Shown here piece after piece: positions 1 to 5,278 of a stretch of DNA of 7,096 nucleotides; positions within the stretch are counted from its first letter, which is position 1, and each line of letters begins with the position of its first letter. This stretch comes from Lentimicrobium sp. (lineage in GTDB: Bacteria > Bacteroidota > Bacteroidia > Bacteroidales > Lentimicrobiaceae), in assembly GCA_013336205.1 (NCBI GenBank), contig JAAXUD010000137.1, forward strand, positions 1 through 7,096, in the 5' to 3' direction. Made by a program: the position numbers and the translations under genes. Under the pieces are notes generated by a model. It was not told the origin of the DNA and did not search any database. It worked only from the letters and a program-made list of their open reading frames with translations.

Positions 1-521
1 AGCATCCAGGAATGTTTGGGATCAATTTCATAGTCCTTTTCCATTACCCTGCTCAAAAGCAGTTTATACATATATTCATGTGGGAAATATCGCTCTCCGG
101 CGGACTGGGCATCTTTCCAAATCTTTTCAATATGGTGCTGTATCCTGCGGAAGGCTTCTTCTTCAGGAATACAGGTATCAGTCACGCGGTTGAGCCCTTT
201 GTCAAGTAATTCATACTCCTGCTGAGGGGTTAGATCACGGTAATTGGGAACCCTTTTATAGTGGCTGTGGGCCACCAGGTTCATGATATCTTCTTCCAGG
301 TTTGCACCGGTGCAACTGATGATCTGCACCTTATCCTGCCTTATCATTTCGGCAAGTGAAATACCCAGTTCGGCAGTACTCATAGCGCCAGCAAGGGTAA
401 TCATCATTTTACCACTTTCGGCAAGATGGGTTTCATAGGCTTTTGCTGCATCAATAACGGTTGCGGCATTGAAATGCCTGTAATGATGCTCAATAAATTG
501 TGAAACAGGACCTCTGTTCAT
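1..521 (-). CDS. Deoxyhypusine synthase-family protein, N-terminal part (3' end outside window)
   Basis: The first 173 codons are visible, starting at the ATG at 521-519; the gene runs off the left edge. The translation aligns by eye with deoxyhypusine synthases: the segment GKMMITLAGAMSTAELG (residues 37-53), then QIISCTGANLEEDIMNLVAH (66-85), which matches the TTAGGVEEDLIKCLA-type NAD-binding motif of eukaryotic enzymes. The family uses NAD to transfer an aminobutyl group from spermidine. In eukaryotes the acceptor is a lysine of eIF5A; some bacterial homologues instead make homospermidine. Bacteria lack eIF5A, so the substrate here is uncertain and polyamine metabolism is the best guess. 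The catalytic lysine is C-terminal in this family and lies outside the window, so activity cannot be judged. The protein is presumably cytosolic, as no signal peptide is seen. A promoter-like box lies just upstream and the preceding gene ends in its own terminator, so it probably starts its own transcript. Family assignment is firm; the exact reaction is not. Confidence 0.9.
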   Translation of the reverse strand, partial: MNRGPVSQFIEHHYRHFNAATVIDAAKAYETHLAESGKMMITLAGAMSTAELGISLAEMIRQDKVQIISCTGANLEEDIMNLVAHSHYKRVPNYRDLTPQQEYELLDKGLNRVTDTCIPEEEAFRRIQHHIEKIWKDAQSAGERYFPHEYMYKLLLSRVMEKDYEIDPKHSWM

Positions 522-538
522 GAGTTTGATTTTTTTTG

Positions 539-546
539 CAAAGATA
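539..546 (-). promoter_or_regulatory. Bacteroidota -7 promoter element TATCTTTG before the deoxyhypusine synthase-like gene
   Basis: On the minus strand the octamer reads TATCTTTG, a full match to the Bacteroidota -7 consensus TAnnTTTG, and it ends 17 bases before the ATG. That would give a very short leader, which is common in this phylum. I see no good TTG-type -33 element about 19 bases further upstream, so the call rests on the -7 box and its position. The heptamer CCTATCT, which overlaps this box, occurs again 19 bases upstream (561-567). Confidence 0.5.
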
Positions 547-643
547 GGATTTTTGGGTTGAGATAGGTGACTGACTCAAGTATAAGTGCTCAATTATACT
601 ATATTGTACCTGGGTTCCCTTTGGTATTTTTATTCATCCTGGT

Positions 644-673
644 AAAAAAAAAGCTCCCTTTGAGGGAGCTTTT
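644..673 (-). terminator. Rho-independent terminator of the secreted T9SS protein gene
   Basis: An 11-bp perfect stem (649-659 with 663-673; core AGCTCCCT / AGGGAGCT) closes on a 3-base loop. Read on the minus strand, the stem runs into nine consecutive T (644-652), of which four lie in the stem. It begins about 20 bases after the stop codon at 694. It separates this gene from the deoxyhypusine synthase-like gene downstream on the same strand. Confidence 0.88.
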
Positions 674-693
674 AAGTTATCAGTGAAAAAGAA

Positions 694-2283
694 CTAGTTC
701 TTCATCAGCTTCTGAGTTAACTGGTTACCTTCTTTATCAGTAAAAGTAACGAAATATAATCCGTTGCTCAATGATGAAGTGCTGATAGAGGTTTCGTTGG
801 AGGTCATTTCATAATTTCCGACAACCTGACCAAGCATAGATGTAATATTTACACGGCTGATGTTAGCAGTAGTTTTGATGAACAACTCGCTGTTAACCGG
901 ATTAGGATACATCTGAATTTTACCATTCAAAGGATTGTTAGGAACTGAAAGCAGACCGTCAACACCCCATTTGTAGGTTATATTGCAACTTCCGGCAACT
1001 TCATAAACCCTGTCTCCACCAGGAGCAGTATCGCCGGTACCCCAGCCTATGCCCTGGAAAAATTTGAAAGCAATTACGCCGTCAGGTAAAGCCATAGTGA
1101 TAGAGTAAATTTTATCTCCATCAGTGTCAAGCATTTCGTTGTTGGCGTTGGTTCCTGGTTCATTCCATGTACCATAGATTCCTCCAAGCGTACCTGCAAT
1201 AAATACCTGGGTACCTTCAACCATTCCTGATTCCGACATATCAACGTTAATAGTCTGTGAAGCAGGAGTGATAGGATTAGGATCGTTGTTGAGGATAAAA
1301 TCATCAAAATAGATGGTGATATCTTCTGTTAAGGCCAATGGATCTTCGAAGTCAGGCATAAATACAATAGTAGGAAATACGCCTGTACCTGCATTTAAGT
1401 CAAATACAAAATCTTCCCATACGCCTGTATTTACCTGTGCAACAGTAGATGCAACTTCAATGTTATTACCTGTGCCGCTTTCTATTTTGAATTTAATAGG
1501 GCTAACGCGGGGTTTCCATACTTTAACGTGCATGTACTTGTTTGTGGTAACATCAACAGGAGTGCCTGAATAAAATCCACCCCAGGGAACACCGTCTTTA
1601 TCGCGGTTGAATTTAATAACGTAGTCACTGAGGTTAACACCGGTTGGATCAGGGTTTGGAAGAATTGAAAAATAGCTGAGGTCTTCAGCACCACCTGTCA
1701 TAATGTTTAGTGGCATAAATTCATAATCATCCATTAACTGAACAGGAGCACTTCCAACGGCAGGATCGTTGTTCACATACAGATCATCAAAATACAAAGT
1801 GATGTCTTCTGTCAATGTAAGTGGAGTCTCAAAATCCGGGATGAGCACTATTTTTACGTATTCGCCGCTAACAATGCTCATATCGAAAACCAATTCTTCC
1901 CATTGACCAACTATGGTCTGAGGCTGCATTGAAAAAACATCACCAGAGTTACCGCCTTCTTTTTCATATTTGAAAACAACAGGACTAATACGTGGCTTCC
2001 AAACTTTTACGTGAACGTATTTGTTCGCAGTTACATCAACAGGGGTTGGAAGGGTAGCATACCAACCTGCCCATGGGTCACCGTCGAAACCGCGTACCAT
2101 TTTAACTACATTTGGGCTGGTATTAATTCCGGAAGGGTCTGGGTTAGGAATAACAGTTAACGAACCGTTAGTTCCACCGGAAAAAAGACTCATTTTAATG
2201 CACTCAAAGTCTTCAATGGTTTGAGCCATCGTAAAGCCTGTATAAGTGAGCATTAACATCATAATAAAAGTAATTTTTCTCAT
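694..2283 (-). CDS. Secreted multidomain glycan-binding-like protein with T9SS C-terminal sorting domain
   Basis: This is a complete 529-residue protein. Residues 1-20 form a signal peptide (MRK, hydrophobic core, likely cleavage TMA|QT). Residues 22-174 and 182-335 are two related beta-rich domains that share NPDP(S/T)G(I/V)N, PW-G-(W/F)Y, KY-HVKVWKPR-SP and YFDD...NNDP. The conserved aromatics (W71, W74, Y75; W234, F237, Y238) would suit carbohydrate binding, but that is inference. Residues 344-440 resemble a starch-binding-type (CBM20/CBM48-like) beta-sandwich, with VFIAGTLGG-YGTW, a DGDKIYSITMALPDG strand pair and FKFF. Residues 454-529 are a type A T9SS sorting domain (IQMYPNPVNSELFIK through NGLYFVTFTDK to the QKLMKN end), which directs export across the outer membrane and usually surface attachment or release. 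No catalytic domain is recognised, so a binding or structural role is favoured over an enzyme. It has its own terminator and a promoter-like box. A role with the SusCD pair is possible but unproven. Confidence 0.88.
   Translation of the reverse strand: MRKITFIMMLMLTYTGFTMAQTIEDFECIKMSLFSGGTNGSLTVIPNPDPSGINTSPNVVKMVRGFDGDPWAGWYATLPTPVDVTANKYVHVKVWKPRISPVVFKYEKEGGNSGDVFSMQPQTIVGQWEELVFDMSIVSGEYVKIVLIPDFETPLTLTEDITLYFDDLYVNNDPAVGSAPVQLMDDYEFMPLNIMTGGAEDLSYFSILPNPDPTGVNLSDYVIKFNRDKDGVPWGGFYSGTPVDVTTNKYMHVKVWKPRVSPIKFKIESGTGNNIEVASTVAQVNTGVWEDFVFDLNAGTGVFPTIVFMPDFEDPLALTEDITIYFDDFILNNDPNPITPASQTINVDMSESGMVEGTQVFIAGTLGGIYGTWNEPGTNANNEMLDTDGDKIYSITMALPDGVIAFKFFQGIGWGTGDTAPGGDRVYEVAGSCNITYKWGVDGLLSVPNNPLNGKIQMYPNPVNSELFIKTTANISRVNITSMLGQVVGNYEMTSNETSISTSSLSNGLYFVTFTDKEGNQLTQKLMKN
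1279..1740 (-). repeat. Second copy of a tandemly duplicated ~150-residue domain (residues 182-335)
   Basis: This segment encodes the C-terminal copy of the duplicated domain in the secreted protein. Aligned by eye with the first copy, long identical or near-identical stretches recur: PVDVT-NKY-HVKVWKPR-SP, LTEDIT-YFDD and NNDP. Similarity is visible in the DNA too (around 1520-1565 against 1993-2045), but the copies have clearly diverged, so the duplication is not recent. Confidence 0.85.
1762..2220 (-). repeat. First copy of the tandemly duplicated domain (residues 22-174)
   Basis: This is the N-terminal copy, starting directly after the signal peptide and separated from the second copy by a seven-residue linker. 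It carries two extra residues after the PWAGWY motif (the ATLPTPVDV stretch) compared with the second copy. Confidence 0.85.
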
Positions 2284-2320
2284 AATTTAAAGGTTTTGGT
2301 TAGTATTTGTTTGCTATCGA

Positions 2321-2328
2321 CAAATATA
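2321..2328 (-). promoter_or_regulatory. Bacteroidota -7 promoter element TATATTTG before the secreted protein gene
   Basis: On the minus strand the octamer reads TATATTTG, matching TAnnTTTG, with its last base 37 bases before the ATG at 2283. Position and match support a promoter. No clear -33 TTG is found at the usual spacing, and the AT-rich surroundings raise the chance of a random match. Confidence 0.45.
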
Positions 2329-2710
2329 GCTTTTATTTTATTGTATATCTGATTTTTCCAAGAAATTTAACAAAAAATTGACAGGTTTTTAAATTTTTAA
2401 CATTTGGAATAAATTTAGACCTTATTCTATCATTATTTTAGTAAAACACTCTCTTTTCTTTGACAATGCGTTACGTTCTTGCAAGCTAAACACACTATTT
2501 CGTGATGAATTAAGAATATAAAATAAATAGTATAAATTTTAGTAAAGTATTTTTGTTATTCACGCTTTTCGGTTTATTCAGCACTAAAGCTATCGTTTTT
2601 AAAAAAATATGAAATTTTTTCAAATAATTGAAATACAGTAATTTACGCAGGTTTGAAAATTTTCGGGATACTTTCATTTCTCATTCAGACTGGACAGTAT
2701 TTCGGAAAGT

Positions 2711-2724
2711 GCTATCTTTATAGC
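2711..2724 (+). promoter_or_regulatory. Possible promoter box inside a small inverted repeat, before the 2819-3592 gene
   Basis: The sequence GCTATCTTTATAGC contains TATCTTTA (2713-2720), one base off the TAnnTTTG -7 consensus. It sits within a 5-bp inverted repeat, GCTAT/ATAGC, with a 4-base spacer. It lies about 95 bases before the likely ATG at 2819. The symmetry could be an operator half-site pair or chance. No -33 element is clear, so this is only a candidate. Confidence 0.25.
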
Positions 2725-2818
2725 TCAATTTGAAAGCGATTTGTTTTTCTGCCTTTAGGAATTTGGCTCAAATAGCCTGTTGTCGGATAACCAGATTCAA
2801 AAAAAAAGCGGGAATTTT

Positions 2819-3592
2819 ATGACCAATCCGGTTAGGCTTATTCGTGAATTGTGTAAGAATACACACCTGCTTGTTTTATTTTTTTTCTTGTTTTATCATC
2901 CATTTATTAAGTTCACGCCGGGTCAATCTTCAGATCAGCATACAGACCTGACTGTCGATCTTGGTAATCGTTATTTTGATGCAGTTGACTATTTGCTGAA
3001 AAATACATGGATGTCTGATACCATAAAGCAGCAAAAGATTCAACCGGCTTTTGCCTTTGGTATTGTTTTTCCCGGGTTGGCTAAGTATTCTGCTCTACGC
3101 GACTTAATGGAAACCGGTGCTACTAAAATGCTGTATGTTCAGTCTGGACGAAAATATGCGCACTATGCCATCGGGCGTTTTCAACTAAAGCCATCTTTTG
3201 CCGAGCAAATAGAGCGGAACATGGTCAGACAGAAAATGAGTCAGTTTAAATTTAATCTTACCAATACCCAGAAAGCCAGAGGTGAAAGGGTACGGCGACT
3301 TGATTCCCAGGAATGGCAGGTTAGATATCTGGTCATGTTTATCCGCTTAATGGATAAGCGGTTTAAACACATAGTCTGGAAAACGGAAGATGATAAGCTC
3401 AGGTTTTATGCAACTGCTTTCAATGTTGGATTTAACCGTGATGAAAGAACGATAAGAAGGATGATGTCGACCCGATCTCTTTTAAGGCACTCGAAGGATG
3501 CAAAATCAAAATACCGGTATGGCGATGTTGCGCTTTATTTTTATTCAAATGATGGATATCGTTTTATGGCTGATCTGAATGACGATTCATAA
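2819..3592 (+). CDS. Exported or membrane-anchored protein of unknown function, possible lysozyme-like fold
   Basis: The protein has 257 residues from the ATG at 2819. The open frame extends upstream to a TTG at 2780, but that start would add 13 polar residues before the export signal, so I prefer the ATG. A basic N-terminus is followed by a hydrophobic stretch at residues 17-31 (LLVLFFFLFYHPFI), which is a signal peptide or membrane anchor. The rest is basic and helical. The segment AIGRFQLKPSFAEQIE (117-132) recalls the G-x-x-Q-x-x-P-x-x-A signature of lysozyme-like lytic transglycosylases, and E98 in LMETG lies upstream where a catalytic glutamate might sit. A second conserved-looking block is RVRRLDSQEWQVRYLVMFI (157-175), then FYATAFNVGFN (196-206). 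I recall similar uncharacterised Bacteroidota proteins but can name no family. It is a single gene converging on susD, so no operon partner hints at its role. Murein cleavage is a weak hypothesis only. Confidence 0.8.
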   Translation: MTNPVRLIRELCKNTHLLVLFFFLFYHPFIKFTPGQSSDQHTDLTVDLGNRYFDAVDYLLKNTWMSDTIKQQKIQPAFAFGIVFPGLAKYSALRDLMETGATKMLYVQSGRKYAHYAIGRFQLKPSFAEQIERNMVRQKMSQFKFNLTNTQKARGERVRRLDSQEWQVRYLVMFIRLMDKRFKHIVWKTEDDKLRFYATAFNVGFNRDERTIRRMMSTRSLLRHSKDAKSKYRYGDVALYFYSNDGYRFMADLNDDS

Positions 3593-3757
3593 ACACCCAA
3601 ATAATTCAGGGGATTTTTGGTAATAAAAAAATCCAGTGTATTTGCTCCCTATCATTTTTTGTGATTATTATTGTGTCTTGCTATTTTAAATTCCAGCTAA
3701 TCTTTGTAATAGTTAAATTGCTTCTGAAATAAGATGTTGAATTATAATCTTTTATGG

Positions 3758-3804
3758 TTAAAACAAAGAGGGACACTAAATATCAGTGTCCCTCTTTGTT
3801 TTAA
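3758..3804. terminator. Bidirectional terminator between converging genes
   Basis: A 20-bp perfect stem (3758-3777 with 3785-3804) closes on a 7-base loop, AAATATC. The GC-rich centre GAGGGACACT is flanked by A-rich sequence on the left arm and T-rich on the right, so both strands give a hairpin followed by a U-rich stretch (TTTGTTTT). It lies 12 bases past the susD stop and 165 bases past the stop of the plus-strand gene. It surely serves susCD and can also stop the opposing transcript. Confidence 0.87.
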
Positions 3805-3816
3805 AATATTCAGCGA

Positions 3817-5259
3817 CTAGTATCCCGGATTCTGGGTTAGATTACCTTCAGAAAGATCGATCAATTCCTGGGGTACCGGGAAAAGCTCATTTTTGTTGGG
3901 TGTGAATCCTTTACCGGCAAGAACAGTGGCAGCCTGACCTGTGCGGACCAGGTCAAAGAAACGATCACCTTCCATGGCAAGTTCAAGTCTGCGTTCTCTC
4001 AGAACATCATCGAGGGATGGAGAAGCGATTTCAGGAAGACCAACCCTTGACCGCACCTGATTAAGCGGACCAGCTGCTCCACCTGTATTTCCCTGGCGAA
4101 TCATAGCTTCGGCCTGGATAAGCAGGACCTCAGCATATCTGAGTACCCGGATATTCTGGCCTGAGCCGTAAGGGCCGACAACCTGATAGCTGGGTGGGTA
4201 ATAGGCTTTTCCATTGTATCTGGGTCTTGATACACCTTCAAGCGCATCTACTCCGATGATGAAATCCCCGTCTTGTGTAATATCTCCCTTGTAAAGAATG
4301 GTTGCAGCTTTGCGCTGGGTGTCGCCTGCAGCATCGAATGCTGCAGCCAGATCATCAGTAGGAATATTAAATCCCCAGCCCCATTGTCCACGAACAGATT
4401 GGACTTCAGCATGCTGGCAAAAAGAAACACCATCATCTCCTTCAACTTGTTGTGCCTGAATTTCAAAAAGAGATTCAGGTCCGTTTTCTGTAGGAACCCT
4501 GAATACATCATAAAAATCAGGAATTAATGAATATTTATTCGAGCTCACGATTTCACCTGCAAGTCTCTCTGCATCAGCATATCTTTCCAGATAGAGATAC
4601 ACTTTGGAAAGGATTCCTTTGGCAGCGCCGGAGGTTGCACGACCTTTATCTGCATTGTCGTATGAATCGGGTAATATACTGATTGCGTCAAGAAGATCTG
4701 CTTCTATCAGCGCGTATACCTGGTCTTTTGGTGTTCTGAAGTTGATTTCCGGACCAACAGGAACTTTGGTTGGTGTTGGAACATCACCGTACGCACGGAC
4801 AAGATCAAAGTATATAAGTGCTCTCAGGAATTTAGCTTCCGCGATCAGCCTTGTTTTCAGGCTTTCATTCATGGTTATTTCAGGGATATTGGAAATAGAC
4901 TGATTGCAAAGGTTAATTCCTCTGTACCGGCCGGCCCAATAATCTTTCACAACGAACTGGCTGGGTGTGTAAGCGAAGTTCTCGTAATCATTGATGAATG
5001 AAGCATCACCAACGGCACTTCCTTTCATGGAATTGTCTGATGGCACTTCCTGCATAATGATGTAGGCAAATGCGACCATTTCCCATCCGCGCAGATGAGC
5101 GTAAATGGAGTTTACTGACTGAACGGCATGTTCTTCGGTTTCGAAAAATCCTTCAGCCGGGATTGATCCTTCGGGAGGGAATTCAAGGTAGTCCTTGCAT
5201 GAACTGAACGAGAATACGACAAGGAGCATTAGTGCATATATCCACTTATTTGCTTTCAT
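3817..5259 (-). CDS. susD: SusD/RagB-family surface glycan-binding lipoprotein
   Basis: The protein has 480 residues from the ATG at 5259. An in-frame ATG exists at 5292, but it would overlap the susC end and put 11 extra residues before the signal, so the inner start is preferred. Residues 1-20 are a lipoprotein signal with lipobox FSSC; Cys21 is the lipidation site and is followed by KDYLEF, whose charged start is compatible with surface export. TPR-like helices typical of SusD appear at 138-160 (AEAKFLRALIYFDLVRAYGD), 208-244 (AAKGILSKVYLYLERYADAE) and 373-411. The C-terminal hallmark RERRLELAMEGDRFFDLVRTG (421-441) and the terminal FPVPQELIDLSEGNLTQNPGY are present, and the length is normal. 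SusD proteins cap the SusC channel and capture oligosaccharides at the cell surface. It follows susC by 19 bases with no promoter between, so it is co-transcribed and ends at the strong terminator. The glycan substrate cannot be read from the sequence. The symbol denotes family membership, not the starch system itself. Confidence 0.95.
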   Translation of the reverse strand: MKANKWIYALMLLVVFSFSSCKDYLEFPPEGSIPAEGFFETEEHAVQSVNSIYAHLRGWEMVAFAYIIMQEVPSDNSMKGSAVGDASFINDYENFAYTPSQFVVKDYWAGRYRGINLCNQSISNIPEITMNESLKTRLIAEAKFLRALIYFDLVRAYGDVPTPTKVPVGPEINFRTPKDQVYALIEADLLDAISILPDSYDNADKGRATSGAAKGILSKVYLYLERYADAERLAGEIVSSNKYSLIPDFYDVFRVPTENGPESLFEIQAQQVEGDDGVSFCQHAEVQSVRGQWGWGFNIPTDDLAAAFDAAGDTQRKAATILYKGDITQDGDFIIGVDALEGVSRPRYNGKAYYPPSYQVVGPYGSGQNIRVLRYAEVLLIQAEAMIRQGNTGGAAGPLNQVRSRVGLPEIASPSLDDVLRERRLELAMEGDRFFDLVRTGQAATVLAGKGFTPNKNELFPVPQELIDLSEGNLTQNPGY

Positions 5260-5278
5260 AATTGCTTGATTTAATAGG

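Larger units (their letters stand above)
2284..2818. other. AT-rich intergenic region between divergent genes
   Basis: These 535 bases separate the divergently transcribed secreted-protein gene and the 2819-3592 gene. The DNA is markedly AT-rich with several A and T runs (for example 2599-2607). I find no convincing coding frame, tRNA or strong hairpin; there are only short palindromes such as GAAAATTTTC (2655-2664). Promoter-like boxes are found near each end and are listed separately. The middle, about 2340-2700, holds nothing I can name. Confidence 0.6.

Noticed and set aside
12..209. Plus-strand open frame opposite the deoxyhypusine synthase-like gene
   Set aside because: It lies wholly antisense to a well-supported gene and its translation resembles no protein family I recognise.
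1313..1573. Plus-strand open frame, with similar ones at 1074-1307, 1482-1694 and 2021-2224
   Set aside because: All overlap the secreted T9SS protein gene in other frames, and their residue patterns follow that gene's codons; they are shadows.
2780..2818. TTG start 39 bases upstream of the plus-strand unknown gene
   Set aside because: It would add a polar lysine-rich 13-residue extension before the export signal; the ATG at 2819 gives a normal signal or anchor sequence.
3611..3634. Hairpin GGATTTTT / AAAAATCC just after the plus-strand gene
   Set aside because: The stem is short and mostly A-T with no following T-tract, so it is a weak terminator candidate beside the strong one at 3758-3804.
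4248..4903. Open frames on both strands inside susD
   Set aside because: They are out of frame with, or antisense to, a SusD gene whose full-length protein matches its family.
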